A stretch of 64,000 bases of DNA from Solirubrobacter soli DSM 22325 (GCF_000423665.1 NZ_AUIK01000009.1:62001-126000), one strand, 5' to 3'; positions 7,776-18,836 are shown, counted from the first letter of the stretch. Translations and numbers: made by a program. Notes: generated by a model from the letters alone, not told the origin.

Positions 7776-8234
7776 ATGAACCTGCGCACACCCGTCATCA
7801 CCTCGCTCGCCGTCGTCTCCGCTCTCGGTGGCGTCGCCGCCGCCGCGATCGCGCTTCCCAGCGGATCGACGCCTGAGCCGACCGCCGCGACCGTCGCCCC
7901 TTCCGCGACCCCCGAGGTCCGCACGAAGACGATCCGCCGGACCGTCCACGTCGTCCGCCGCGACCGCTCGCAGGACGACGGCTCGTCGCGGTCGACCTCG
8001 ACCGCCGCGCCCGCCCGCACCGCCGCGCCGGCGCGCACACCGGTCGCCGTGGCCGCGGCGTCGCTCGACGACTCCGGCCACCACCGTTCCGGCGACGACG
8101 ACTCCGGCCACCGGAACCGCGGCCGTGGCGACGACTCCGGCCACCGCGGCGGCGACGACTCGGGCCACGGCCGTGGGCGCGGTGGCGGCGACGACTCCGG
8201 CCACGGCCGAGGGCGCGGCGGCGACGATGACTGA
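7776..8234 (+). CDS. Secreted protein with five DDSGH repeats, first gene of ApbE operon
   Basis: 152 aa from ATG 7776 (an in-frame ATG at 7764 would add four residues). A signal peptide or anchor covers residues 6-28. A Ser/Thr/Ala/Arg-rich spacer follows. The C-terminal third carries five copies of DDSGH separated by short Gly/Arg/His stretches and ends GGDDD. The same tail style ends the protein at 3688-4077. The repeated Asp-His units suggest extracytoplasmic metal (iron or copper) binding, which is inference. It overlaps the next gene by 8 nt, and three further overlapping genes end in ApbE and a haem membrane protein. No flavinylation acceptor motif of the usual Asp-Gly-x-Ser/Thr-Gly-Ala-Thr kind is visible. 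Confidence 0.82.
   Translation: MNLRTPVITSLAVVSALGGVAAAAIALPSGSTPEPTAATVAPSATPEVRTKTIRRTVHVVRRDRSQDDGSSRSTSTAAPARTAAPARTPVAVAAASLDDSGHHRSGDDDSGHRNRGRGDDSGHRGGDDSGHGRGRGGGDDSGHGRGRGGDDD
8067..8204 (+). repeat. Five 15-nt direct repeats encoding DDSGH
   Basis: GACGACTCCGGCCAC recurs at 8067, 8097, 8130, 8154 (one base different) and 8190, irregularly spaced by 9-21 nt. The spacing keeps frame, so copy number can change without breaking the protein. Confidence 0.85.
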
Positions 8235-8598
8235 CCCCGACGCCCCGACGGCGAAGCTCCCGCCGGTCCCGAGGCGGCGCATCCGCAAGCCCGGCCCGTT
8301 CGGCGTGATCGCGGGCTCGCTCGGCCTGTTCTTCGCGATCAGCGCCCTGCTCGCGCTCCAGATGCGCCGCGGCGCCGACCCGGCACTCGGCGCGCCGAAG
8401 CCGGCCATCGCCGCGGCACCGCCCGCCGCCCCGCGCCAGATCCTCGTCCGCCGCGTGATCGTCACCCGCGTCGTCGAGCACCGCCCCGCCCGCGCCGCCC
8501 GCCCCGCCCGTCCGGCTCGCGGGGCGACGGCCGCCCCAGCCGCCCCAGCCGCGCCCGCGGCTCCCGCCCCGGCTCCTTTGACCACTCGCTCCTCGTGA
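8227..8598 (+). CDS. One-pass membrane protein with Ala/Pro-rich exterior segment
   Basis: 123 aa; ATG lies 8 nt before the stop of the previous gene. A basic N-terminal segment (RRRIRKPG) precedes a single membrane helix (about residues 32-52, VIAGSLGLFFAISALLALQM), giving a cytoplasmic N-terminus by the positive-inside rule. The rest is Ala/Pro/Arg-rich (PARPARGATAAPAAPAAP), probably an extended exterior linker. No catalytic motif or haem-binding CXXCH is present. It overlaps apbE by 4 nt (GTGA). It may anchor or space redox components of this operon, but I do not recognise the family. Confidence 0.75.
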   Translation: MTDPDAPTAKLPPVPRRRIRKPGPFGVIAGSLGLFFAISALLALQMRRGADPALGAPKPAIAAAPPAAPRQILVRRVIVTRVVEHRPARAARPARPARGATAAPAAPAAPAAPAPAPLTTRSS

Positions 8599-9449
8599 CG
8601 GCCAGAGACCTCTCCTTCGACTGCATGGGCACGACCGTGCGCCTCCTCACCGATCAGGCGGAGGAGTGCCGCACGTTCCTCGAGCACTTCGACGCCACGC
8701 TGAGCCGCTTCCGTCCAGCCGGCGAGTTGTGTCGTCTCAACGCCGACCCGCGCGAGGAGGTCCCGGTGTCCTTGCTCTTGCACGCCGCGATCGCCGCGGG
8801 CCTGCGGGCGGCGGAGTTGACCGGCGGGCTGGTCGATCCCACGCTCGTCGACCAACTCGAGGCCAACGGCTACGACCGCACCCGCCGAGCGCCGGAGCTC
8901 GCGCTCGAACGCGCCCTCCAAGCGGCGCCCGCCCGCAGACCCGCCAAGCCCCACCCGGACGAGCCGTGGCGGCGGATCGTCCTCACCGAGGGCACCGTCC
9001 GCCGCCCGCCCGGCCTGCGCCTGGACACCGGCGGCTCCGGCAAGGGTCTGGCTGCGGACCTGCTGGCCCAGAAGCTCGACGGCCGCTACGCGATCGACTG
9101 CGGGGGCGACATCCGCGTCGGCGGCGCCTTCGACATCGAGGTCCGCCACCCGCTGACCGGCCGCAACTTCCACACGCTGCACGTCGAAGACCAAGCTGTC
9201 GCCACCTCCGGCATCGACACCCGCCTCTGGGAGCACGACGGCGCGCCGCGCCATCACCTCCTCGACCCGAGCACCGGCCGCCCCGCCTGGACCGGCCTGA
9301 TCAGCGTCACCGCGCTCGCGCCCACCGCGCTCGAGGCCGAGACGCGAGCCAAGGCCGCCCTCCTGTCCGGCCCTCGCGACGCGCAGCGCTGGCTCAAAGA
9401 GCACGGCGGCCTGCTGGTCACCGACGACGGCGACACCCACTTCGTATGA
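8595..9449 (+). CDS. apbE: FAD:protein FMN transferase (ApbE family)
   Basis: 284 aa with GTG start overlapping the preceding stop by 4 nt. ApbE enzymes split FAD and attach FMN through a phosphoester bond to Ser or Thr of extracytoplasmic proteins. Family signatures are present: FDCMGTTVRLL near the N-terminus, LDTGGSGKGLAAD (Asp144 to Asp155), IDCGGDIRVGG and the Mg2+-site segment LLDPSTGRP (about 240-250). The N-terminus lacks a signal peptide or lipobox, so this copy may be cytoplasmic or reach the envelope otherwise. It is coupled by ATGA overlap to the ferric-reductase-like gene, a frequent partner of ApbE. The flavinylated substrate is not evident in this operon. Confidence 0.9.
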   Translation: MTARDLSFDCMGTTVRLLTDQAEECRTFLEHFDATLSRFRPAGELCRLNADPREEVPVSLLLHAAIAAGLRAAELTGGLVDPTLVDQLEANGYDRTRRAPELALERALQAAPARRPAKPHPDEPWRRIVLTEGTVRRPPGLRLDTGGSGKGLAADLLAQKLDGRYAIDCGGDIRVGGAFDIEVRHPLTGRNFHTLHVEDQAVATSGIDTRLWEHDGAPRHHLLDPSTGRPAWTGLISVTALAPTALEAETRAKAALLSGPRDAQRWLKEHGGLLVTDDGDTHFV

Positions 9450-10012
9450 ATCCACAGGACCACACCTGGTGGCTGTTCAGTCGCTCCGCGGGCGTCGTCG
9501 CCCTCGTCCTGGTGGCGACGAGCACCCTGCTCGGCCTCGCGCTGGCCAACGGCCTGATCAAGTCCCCCCAGGCGCGCAAGTCAGCCGCCACGTTCCACGA
9601 GCAGACCGCCAACGCGGGCCTCGCCGCGATCGGCCTGCACGGCGTCACGCTCCTCGGCGACAGCTACCTCAGGCCGTCCCTCACCGACCTCCTGGTCCCC
9701 TTCACGATCGACTACCGCCCCGTCTACACGAGCATCGGCATCCTCGCCGGCTACGCGGCGGCGTTCCTCGGCCTCTCCTTCTACGCCCGCAAGCGGATCG
9801 GCGGCAAGCGATGGCGGAAGATCCACAGGGCCACGCCCGTCGTGTATGCCATGGGTCTCATCCACACACTCGGGGCCGGTACCGATGCCGGCTCGTCCTG
9901 GCTGCGCGCGTTCATGCTGGCAACAGCGATCCCGGCGGCGGCACTCCTGGGAAGGAGGTTGATCGCGAGCAGGAAGGCGGGTAATATCTCAGTCTCTCCG
10001 ACTAAGATTTAG
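9446..10012 (+). CDS. Ferric-reductase-like haem membrane protein
   Basis: 188 aa, about five membrane helices. His51 and His65 (14 apart) and His127 and His140 (13 apart) are placed as expected for transmembrane haem ligands in the ferric reductase-like/YedZ-MsrQ superfamily; a basic loop (KRIGGKRWRKIHR) precedes the second pair. No FAD or NAD(P)H domain is fused, so electrons must come from another protein, plausibly a flavinylated one made by the coupled ApbE. It is the last gene of the 7776-10012 operon (ATGA overlap with apbE). The 3' end of the gene contains the promoter of clpB, which starts 6 nt after its stop. Confidence 0.8.
   Translation: MNPQDHTWWLFSRSAGVVALVLVATSTLLGLALANGLIKSPQARKSAATFHEQTANAGLAAIGLHGVTLLGDSYLRPSLTDLLVPFTIDYRPVYTSIGILAGYAAAFLGLSFYARKRIGGKRWRKIHRATPVVYAMGLIHTLGAGTDAGSSWLRAFMLATAIPAAALLGRRLIASRKAGNISVSPTKI
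9959..10008 (+). promoter_or_regulatory. clpB promoter with inverted-repeat operator
   Basis: TTGATC (9959-9964), a 17-nt spacer and TAATAT (9982-9987) form a good sigma-70-type promoter inside the preceding coding region. Overlapping and following the -10 box, ATCTCAGTC (9986-9994) and GACTAAGAT (10000-10008) form a 9-bp dyad with one mismatch and a 5-nt centre. The AGT-N7-ACT core agrees with the HAIR element bound by HspR, but the outer bases match poorly. Confidence 0.6.
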
Positions 10013-10018
10013 GAACTC

Positions 10019-12548
<2,530 letters not shown>

Positions 12549-12577
<29 letters not shown>

Positions 12578-13247
12578 TCTTGCGCCGCACCTTGATCGTC
12601 AGCGGGACCCGCGGAGAGGCCTTCGGGTTGTACTTGGCCTCCTGATCGAACTGGAGCGTCCAGACGCCCACCTGCGGGCTCTTCTTGAAGGGGAATTGCT
12701 TCCTTCGGACCGAGAAGAGCCCGCAGTCCCCTGTGGGCAGGCCGAGATCGACGGTCCGCTTGGACTTGCCGGCGAAGACGTAGTGCATGTAGATGTTCTT
12801 GGTGAGGTCGGTGAAGCCGCGGCCGCGGAACTTCACGCGGTCGCTCGTCGCCGCCGCCGCGGGCTGCTGCTCGACCGAGAGCCGCGTGACCTTGGTCGCC
12901 GGCGCGATCGCGGACTTCGGGTTGGGGCCCCGCTCCGCCACCCGCAACGTGAACGCCCGCTGCCCCTCGTCGATGTAGGGCGCGAAGACCGAGCCGGCGA
13001 GCAGGCCGTTCAAGTCGACCTGCGGCTGGTTGCCCGTGACCGGCTGCACGATGTCGTCGACGTAGATGTCCACGAGGGCGAACGGCGTGAAGTTGTGTCC
13101 GCTCACCGCGACGGGCTCGCGCTGCGCCTCGTTGGCGACGACGTAGCACGGCTTGATCGAGTCGAGGAACGGCGGGTCTTGTGCGAGTGCGGGCGCGGCG
13201 GAAAGCGCCGTCAGAGCGGCCGCCACGAGGATGGTGCGAAGGAGCAT
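12549..13247 (-). CDS. Secreted protein, probable Ig/IPT-like fold, function unknown
   Basis: 232 aa from ATG 13247; a GTG at 13262 would add five residues. The signal peptide is classical ([12 protein letters not shown], cleavage after ALA-Q). The mature protein is rich in beta-strand sequence ([20 protein letters not shown], and a second unit starting [13 protein letters not shown]), resembling two IPT/TIG-like domains, with three Cys. There are no catalytic motifs. The last 29 nt overlap the end of clpB on the other strand. I do not recognise an exact family; many actinobacterial exported proteins of this type are uncharacterised. Confidence 0.72.
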
Positions 13248-13321
13248 CGTCAGTTGGAACACCGCATCGGCCGCGATGGTTCGGTAGAAGGGACGGGAGA
13301 ACTTCCAGCGAGGAGGACGCC

Positions 13322-13603
13322 GTGCCGACCTACATCATGCTCTCGACGCTCACACCTGAGGGAATTCAAACCGTTCGTAACAACCCGCAGCGCATCCGCG
13401 AGGTCAACAAAGAGGTCGAGCAGCTCGGCGCCGAGGTCAAGGCGCAGTGGGCCACGCTCGGCTCGTTCGACTTCGTCAACGTGATCGAAGCTCCCGACGA
13501 CAAGACGATGGCCCGCATCTCGCTCGAGCTCGGCTCGCGCGGGACGGGGCATTACGAGACCTTGATCGCGATCCCGATCGACGACTTCATCGCGGCTCTT
13601 TGA
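13322..13603 (+). CDS. GYD-domain protein
   Basis: 93 aa. GTG start with an ideal AGGAGG (13311-13316) 5 nt upstream. The sequence [22 protein letters not shown], followed by [14 protein letters not shown] and [16 protein letters not shown], matches the GYD family of small dimeric alpha-beta barrel proteins of unknown function. Its TGA overlaps the TTG start of purD, so it is the first gene of the purD-purE unit. GYD genes next to pur genes recur in actinomycetes as far as I recall, but no role in purine synthesis is established. Confidence 0.85.
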   Translation: MPTYIMLSTLTPEGIQTVRNNPQRIREVNKEVEQLGAEVKAQWATLGSFDFVNVIEAPDDKTMARISLELGSRGTGHYETLIAIPIDDFIAAL

Positions 13604-14823
13604 CCCGGGTCCTCGTCATCGGCGGCGGCGGCCGCGAGCACGCCATCGTGCGTGCGCTCCTGCGTTCCCCGCAGGCACCTGAGGTGCTCTGCTCGCCGGG
13701 GAACGCGGGGATCGCGCTCGAGGCGGCGCCGTTCGCCGGCGCCGACGACCCGGCCGCGATCAAGGCGGCGGGCATCGATCTCGTCGTCGTCGGGCCTGAG
13801 GCGCCGCTGGTCGCGGGCTTCGTCGACCGCTGCGTCCAGGAGGGCGTGCCCGCCTTCGGGCCGGTCGCGGCCGCCGCGCGGCTCGAGGGCTCCAAGGCCT
13901 ACGCGAAGGAGGTCATGGCCGCCGCGGGCGTGCCGACCGCGGGCCACGCGGTCGTGCACGACGTGGAGTCGGGCATGGCCGCGATCACCTCGTATCCGGT
14001 CGCGTTGAAGGCCGACGGCCTGGCCGCCGGCAAGGGCGTCGTGATCGCGACATCCGAGGAGGAGGCCCGCGCGACCCTCGTCGACATGATCGAGGAGCAC
14101 CGCTTCGGCGACGCTCCGGTCGTGGTCGAGGAGTTCCTCGAGGGCGTCGAGCTGTCGGTGCTCGCGCTGTGCGACGGGGAATCCGCGTTGCCGCTGGCCC
14201 CGGCGCGCGACTTCAAGCGCATCGGCGAGGGCGACACCGGCCCGAACACGGGCGGGATGGGCGCGTTCTCGCCGGTCGAGGGCGCCGACGCGGCGCTCGT
14301 CGAGCGGGTGCGGGTGGAGATCTGCCAGCCGGTGGTCGATGAGCTCGCGCGGCGCGGGACGCCGTTCCACGGCGTTCTGTATGCGGGCCTGATGCTGACC
14401 GCCGATGGGCCGAAGGTGATCGAGTTCAACGTGCGCTTCGGCGATCCGGAGACGCAGGTGGTGCTCCCGCGCCTGCAATCGGATCTGCTCGATCTCTTCC
14501 AGCGGGCGGTTCGCCCCGGAGGATTGGCGGGTGCCGTTCTGGAGTGGGACCCGCGGGCGGCGGTGACCGTCGTGCTCGCGTCCCGCGGCTATCCGGCCTC
14601 TTCGAGCTCCGGCGACGTCATCAGCGGCTTGGAGGATGCGGGCGGCGAGGTCACCCACGCCGGCACGGCCGAGCGCGACGGCGCCATCGTCACCGCCGGC
14701 GGGCGTGTCCTGAACGTCACCGCGTTGGGTGAGGACCGCGAAGCCGCTCGCGCCGCCGCCTATGCTGCCGCCGACAAGATCACCTTTCCTGGCAAGACCT
14801 ACCGCAGAGACATAGCCGCATGA
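13600..14823 (+). CDS. purD: Phosphoribosylamine-glycine ligase (GAR synthetase)
   Basis: 407 aa, step 2 of purine synthesis: phosphoribosylamine + glycine + ATP to GAR. The TTG start (13600) is the only one that fits the conserved N-terminus [15 protein letters not shown] and overlaps the preceding stop (TTGA). The ATP-grasp domain shows [34 protein letters not shown] and [13 protein letters not shown]. Length is normal for the family. ATGA overlap couples it to purE. Confidence 0.96.
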   Translation: MTRVLVIGGGGREHAIVRALLRSPQAPEVLCSPGNAGIALEAAPFAGADDPAAIKAAGIDLVVVGPEAPLVAGFVDRCVQEGVPAFGPVAAAARLEGSKAYAKEVMAAAGVPTAGHAVVHDVESGMAAITSYPVALKADGLAAGKGVVIATSEEEARATLVDMIEEHRFGDAPVVVEEFLEGVELSVLALCDGESALPLAPARDFKRIGEGDTGPNTGGMGAFSPVEGADAALVERVRVEICQPVVDELARRGTPFHGVLYAGLMLTADGPKVIEFNVRFGDPETQVVLPRLQSDLLDLFQRAVRPGGLAGAVLEWDPRAAVTVVLASRGYPASSSSGDVISGLEDAGGEVTHAGTAERDGAIVTAGGRVLNVTALGEDREAARAAAYAAADKITFPGKTYRRDIAA

Positions 14824-15275
14824 GCGAACCCGCAACCGAAGTCGAAACCGAGCTCGAGGGCCTGGCGGTCGACAACCCCCACGTCGGCATCGTGATGGGC
14901 TCCAAGTCCGACATGCCCGCCATGGAGAAGGCCGCAAAGGAGCTCGAAGAGCGCGGCATCCTCCACGAGGTGCGGGTCATGTCCGCGCATCGCGACCCCG
15001 AGGTCGTGGCCGATTACGCCAAGAACGCGCGGATGCGCGGTCTGAAGGTGATCATCGCCGGCGCCGGCCTCTCCGCCGCGCTCCCGGGCGTGGTCGCCGC
15101 GCACACCGACCTCCCGGTCATCGGCGTGCCGCTGACGTCGAAGACCTCCGTCGCCGGAGGCCTCGACGCGCTGCTGTCGATCTCGCAGATGCCGCCCGGC
15201 GTGCCGGTCGCCTGCGTGGGCGTCGACAACGCCCGCAACGCCGCCGTGCTGGCGGCGCGCATCCTCAGTCTCTAA
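14820..15275 (+). CDS. purE: N5-carboxyaminoimidazole ribonucleotide mutase
   Basis: 151 aa, class I PurE, converting N5-CAIR to CAIR. Key segments: [23 protein letters not shown] (catalytic His in SAHR) and [13 protein letters not shown]. An N-terminal extension of about 20 residues ([14 protein letters not shown]) precedes the core. Class I PurE needs PurK to make N5-CAIR, and no purK is in the window. The end overlaps a convergent DUF1330-type gene by 4 nt. Confidence 0.95.
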   Translation: MSEPATEVETELEGLAVDNPHVGIVMGSKSDMPAMEKAAKELEERGILHEVRVMSAHRDPEVVADYAKNARMRGLKVIIAGAGLSAALPGVVAAHTDLPVIGVPLTSKTSVAGGLDALLSISQMPPGVPVACVGVDNARNAAVLAARILSL

Positions 15276-15562
15276 ACACCGTCGACGATGCGGATGTCGC
15301 GCTCGGCCCCGTCGCCGAGCGCGGCCAGCGCCGCCTGGTAGGCGGCGCTGTCGTGGGCGGCGATCGCCTGCTCGGCGCTGTCCCACTCGATCAGCGTGAC
15401 CCGCTCGTTGAGGCCCTGCTCGTACACCGCGGCGGGCATCCCGCGGGCGATGAACGTCCCCCCGGCGGCTTCGAGAGCCGGCTTGGCGAGCGCCGCGTAC
15501 GCGGCCATCTTGTCCGGGTCGTTGATCGCCCGGTAGGTGCTGATCCAGTACGCCTTGGCCAT
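15272..15562 (-). CDS. DUF1330 family protein
   Basis: 96 aa. The sequence [20 protein letters not shown], then [13 protein letters not shown], then [19 protein letters not shown] matches the DUF1330 family, small ferredoxin-fold (dimeric alpha-beta barrel) proteins of unknown role. It lies on the strand opposite to the purine genes, wedged between purE (4-nt tail overlap) and purB (divergent starts 26 nt apart). The insertion splits what would otherwise be one continuous pur operon. Confidence 0.85.
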   Translation of the reverse strand: MAKAYWISTYRAINDPDKMAAYAALAKPALEAAGGTFIARGMPAAVYEQGLNERVTLIEWDSAEQAIAAHDSAAYQAALAALGDGAERDIRIVDGV

Positions 15563-15573
15563 TGCCGGGATTC

Positions 15574-15579
15574 TATGGT
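15574..15579 (+). promoter_or_regulatory. -10 box TATGGT for leaderless purB
   Basis: TATGGT ends 8 nt before the GTG start of purB (15588). The intervening bases include AAGG only 1 nt from the GTG, too close for normal ribosome binding, so leaderless initiation is more likely. Confidence 0.45.
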
Positions 15580-15587
15580 TTCAAGGC

Positions 15588-16862
15588 GTGATCGCCCGCT
15601 ATACCCGGCCCGAGATCGGCGCCGTCTGGACCGATGAAGCGCGCTTCGGCGCGATGCGCGACGTCGAGGTCGCCGCCGCCGAGGCGCTCGACGGCCCCAC
15701 CGAATCCGAGTTGGAGGCCATCCGCGGAGCGACCTTCACGGTCGACGCGATCAACGAGCGCGAGAAGATCCTCGACCACGACACGGCGGCCTTCGTCGAC
15801 GTGCTCGCGGCCTCCGCGGGCCCGGCCGGCCGCTGGATCCACTACGGCCTCACCTCGTCCGACGTCGTGGACACGGGCATGGCCCTGCAACTGCAGCGGG
15901 CGGGCGCGTTGCTGGTCCCGGCGGTGCGGGAGCTCGCGTGGGAGCTGGCCGAGAAGGCGCGCCTGCATGCCGACACGCTGTGCGTCGGCCGCACCCACGG
16001 CGTCCACGCCGAGCCGACGTCGTTCGGCCTCAAGCTCGCGGGCTACGCGATGGAGTCGCATCGCAACGCCGAGCGGCTGGAGCGGGCGTTCGGGCAGATC
16101 ACGGGCGCGATCTCCGGAGCGGTCGGCACGTACGCGACCCTCGGGCCGGACTACGAGGAGCGGGTGATGGCGAAGCTCGGGCTTCGCCACGAGGACATCT
16201 CGACGCAGGTCGTCCCCCGCGATCGCCACGCGGAGCTGCTGAGCGCGATCGCGCTGTGCGGCGCGGGCCTGGAGCGCTTCGCGACCGAGATCCGCCACCT
16301 GCAGCGCACCGAGGTGCGCGAGGTCGAGGAGCCGTTCCGGGCGGGCCAGAAGGGCTCCAGCGCGATGCCGCACAAGCGCAACCCGGTCGTCTGCGAGCGG
16401 ATCTGCGGGCTCGCGCGGGTGCTGCGGGGGAACGCGCAGGTGGGGATCGAGAACGTCGCGCTCTGGCACGAGCGCGACATCACGCACTCCTCCGCCGAGC
16501 GGATCGTGCTGCCAGACTCGACGATCCTGCTCGACCAGGTGCTCGCCTTGACGCTGCGGGTCGTGCGCGGGATGACCGTGCACGCGGACCGGATGCAGGC
16601 CAATCTGGAGATCACGTCGGGCGCGCTCTTCTCCCAGCGCGTGCTGCTGGCGCTGGTGAGCGGCGGCATGCAGCGCGACGACGCGTACCGGATCGTCCAG
16701 CGCCTCGGCCAGCAGGCGTGGGACACTCAGACCCCACTGCGGACCTTGCTCGAGGCGGAGGGGGTCGAGATCGACCTCGACGCGGTCTTCGACTACGGCT
16801 ACTACGTGCGCCACGTGCCCACGGTGCTGGCGCGACTGGAGGTGATCCCATCGCCGTCCTGA
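15588..16862 (+). CDS. purB: Adenylosuccinate lyase
   Basis: 424 aa, fumarase/aspartase superfamily. It splits SAICAR to AICAR (step 8) and adenylosuccinate to AMP. GTG 15588 gives the conserved start IARYTRPEIGAVWTDEARF. Signature loop SSAMPHKRNPV (flexible loop carrying the catalytic Ser) is present, as are the histidines in VGRTHGVHAEPT and the HYGLTSSDVVDT motif. Its last codons contain the strong ribosome binding site for the downstream M24 peptidase, whose reading frame begins before the purB stop. Confidence 0.95.
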   Translation: MIARYTRPEIGAVWTDEARFGAMRDVEVAAAEALDGPTESELEAIRGATFTVDAINEREKILDHDTAAFVDVLAASAGPAGRWIHYGLTSSDVVDTGMALQLQRAGALLVPAVRELAWELAEKARLHADTLCVGRTHGVHAEPTSFGLKLAGYAMESHRNAERLERAFGQITGAISGAVGTYATLGPDYEERVMAKLGLRHEDISTQVVPRDRHAELLSAIALCGAGLERFATEIRHLQRTEVREVEEPFRAGQKGSSAMPHKRNPVVCERICGLARVLRGNAQVGIENVALWHERDITHSSAERIVLPDSTILLDQVLALTLRVVRGMTVHADRMQANLEITSGALFSQRVLLALVSGGMQRDDAYRIVQRLGQQAWDTQTPLRTLLEAEGVEIDLDAVFDYGYYVRHVPTVLARLEVIPSPS

Positions 16863-17950
16863 TCTATGGAGCTCCGGAGCTCTCGGCGACGCTCTTCCAC
16901 GAGATCCCCGAGAACATCGGGGACCCGTTCCTCTATCTCGAGAACGAGGGCCGGCGTGCGGCGACGGTCTCGGTGCTCGACGCGTCCAAGGTCGCCGCTC
17001 ACGGGATCGAGATCATCGACCCGATCACGCTCGGGCAGGACGACCTGATCGCGGCCGGGCTGGACCACGTCGCGCTCGAGGCCGAGGTCTGCCTGCGCGC
17101 CGCGGGTGCGCTGCGGATCACGGAAGCGACGGTCCCGCCGGAGTTCCCGCTGTTCGTGGCCGACCACCTGCGGGCGAACGGGATCGAGCTGACGGTCGAC
17201 GACGACGAGTTCCAGCACCGCCGGCGGGTCAAGAACGCGCACGAGCTCGCGGGGATCCGGCGCGCCCAGAAGGCGGCCGACGCCGCGATGGGGGTCGCGC
17301 GCTCGCTGATCCACGAGCTGCGGCCGGGGCTCACGAGCGAGGAGGTCCGCGCGGCGATGGCCGTGGTCGCCGAGGAGCACGGTTGCGAAATGCCCGGCGA
17401 CGTGATCGTCTCGCACGGCGCCCAGTCCGCGGACGGGCACGAGTCCGGGTCCGGCGAGATCGGCGCGGGCGAGCCGGTGGTCGTGGACATCTGGCCGCGC
17501 GACAAGGTGTCGCGCTGCTGGGCGGACATGACGCGCACGTTCGTGGCGGGCGGCGGCGAGCCGCCGGAGGAGCTCGCGCTGTACTGGCGATTGACGCGCG
17601 ACTCGCTCGACCGCGTCTACGCCGAGCTGCGGGCGGGCGCGAACGGCCGCACCCTGTTCGAGCGATCTGCCGAGCCCTACATCGAGGCGGGCCAGCCGAC
17701 CCAGCTGTCCAAGGAGCCCGGCACGGTGCTGGAGGACGGCTACTTCCACGGGCTCGGGCACGGCGTCGGGCTCGAGGTCCACGAGCGGCCGTACATGGGC
17801 CGGATGGGCGACGACCTGGTCGTCGGCGACGTCGTCACGGTCGAGCCCGGCTGCTACCGGCGCGGCTTCGGCGGGTGCCGCCTGGAGGACCTCGTCCTGG
17901 TCACCGAGGACGGCTACGAGGTCCTGACCGATTTCCCGTACGACCTGTGA
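16850..17950 (+). CDS. M24 Xaa-Pro aminopeptidase family protein, apparent ATC start
   Basis: 366 aa. An N-terminal creatinase-like domain begins LIYGAPELSATLFHEIP, as in actinobacterial M24 homologues. The pita-bread domain carries the dinuclear-metal ligands: two Asp in VVVDIWPRDK and WADMTRTF, His in HGLGHGVGLEVHE, Glu in VEPGC and Glu in RLEDLVLV. It should release N-terminal residues before proline or act on related dipeptides. No ATG, GTG or TTG in frame precedes the conserved N-terminus. The frame has ATC at 16850, 7 nt after a perfect GGAGG (16838-16842), and a CTG at 16859 overlapping the purB stop. The first canonical start (GTG 16973) would delete 41 conserved residues. Confidence 0.85.
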   Translation: MAVLIYGAPELSATLFHEIPENIGDPFLYLENEGRRAATVSVLDASKVAAHGIEIIDPITLGQDDLIAAGLDHVALEAEVCLRAAGALRITEATVPPEFPLFVADHLRANGIELTVDDDEFQHRRRVKNAHELAGIRRAQKAADAAMGVARSLIHELRPGLTSEEVRAAMAVVAEEHGCEMPGDVIVSHGAQSADGHESGSGEIGAGEPVVVDIWPRDKVSRCWADMTRTFVAGGGEPPEELALYWRLTRDSLDRVYAELRAGANGRTLFERSAEPYIEAGQPTQLSKEPGTVLEDGYFHGLGHGVGLEVHERPYMGRMGDDLVVGDVVTVEPGCYRRGFGGCRLEDLVLVTEDGYEVLTDFPYDL

Positions 17951-17952
17951 AA

Positions 17953-17958
17953 TATCCT
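17953..17958 (+). promoter_or_regulatory. -10 box TATCCT for leaderless purC
   Basis: TATCCT ends 8 nt before the GTG start of purC and starts 3 nt after the M24 stop; no Shine-Dalgarno sequence lies in the gap. Confidence 0.45.
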
Positions 17959-17966
17959 GAGGCCAC

Positions 17967-18836
17967 GTGACGTCACTCCCCCTCCTGCACTCCGGCAAGG
18001 TCCGTGAGCTCTACGACCTCGGCGACGATCTCCTGATGGTCGCCTCGGACCGCATCTCCACTTACGACGCGGTCCACCCGACGCCGATCCCGGACAAGGG
18101 GCGAGTACTCACGGGCCTCTCGGTCCTGTGGTTCGGGCTGACGAAGGACATCGTCCCGAACCACATGATCTCCGCGACCGACGGCGTGCCGGACGAGTTC
18201 CGCGGCCGCGCGCTGCGGGTCCGCAAGCTGAAGATGCTGCCGGTCGAGTGCATCGTGCGCGGCTACATCACGGGGTCGGGGTGGAAGGACTATCTCGCCA
18301 CCGGCTCGGTTTCAGGCATCGCGCTCCCGGAGGGCCTGCAGGAGTCCGAGCAGCTGCCGGAGCCGATCTACACGCCGTCGACCAAGGCCGAGGAAGGCCA
18401 CGACGAGGCGATCGACTTCGCCGAGACCGTGCGGCTGCTCGGCTCGGAGGAGCTCGCGGCGCAGGTCCGCGACGTCTCGATCGCGGTCTATGAGGCGGTC
18501 GCTTCCCATGCGCGGGAGCGGGGCGTGATCCTCGCCGACACCAAGTTCGAGTTCGGCGTCGACGAAGGTGGCGTCCTGACGCTCGGCGACGAGGTCTGCA
18601 CGCCGGACTCGTCGCGCTTCTGGCCGGTCGACTCCTACGAGGTCGGCCGCGGCCAGCCGTCGTTCGACAAGCAGTACGTGCGTGACTGGGCGACGGGCAG
18701 CGGGTGGGACAAGAACCCGCCGGCGCCGCCGATCCCGGACGACGTGGTCGCGCAGACCCGCGAGCGGTACATCACCGCCTACGAGCGCCTCGCGGGTGAG
18801 CCGTTCGGCGCCTGGCTGGACCGGGTCGCGCCATGA
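17967..18836 (+). CDS. purC: SAICAR synthetase
   Basis: 289 aa, step 7: CAIR + aspartate + ATP to SAICAR. Motifs: SGKVRELYDLGDD (nucleotide site), ECIVRGYITGSGWKDY, and LADTKFEFGVDEGG. The length matches the longer PurC form found in actinomycetes and yeast. GTG start follows a TATCCT box. It heads the purC-purS-purQ-purL run, in which each start overlaps the previous stop by 4 nt. Confidence 0.96.
   Translation: MTSLPLLHSGKVRELYDLGDDLLMVASDRISTYDAVHPTPIPDKGRVLTGLSVLWFGLTKDIVPNHMISATDGVPDEFRGRALRVRKLKMLPVECIVRGYITGSGWKDYLATGSVSGIALPEGLQESEQLPEPIYTPSTKAEEGHDEAIDFAETVRLLGSEELAAQVRDVSIAVYEAVASHARERGVILADTKFEFGVDEGGVLTLGDEVCTPDSSRFWPVDSYEVGRGQPSFDKQYVRDWATGSGWDKNPPAPPIPDDVVAQTRERYITAYERLAGEPFGAWLDRVAP

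Noticed and set aside
15573..16814. 413-codon leftward frame opposite purB
   Set aside because: No domain; PurB signature loop is on the other strand.
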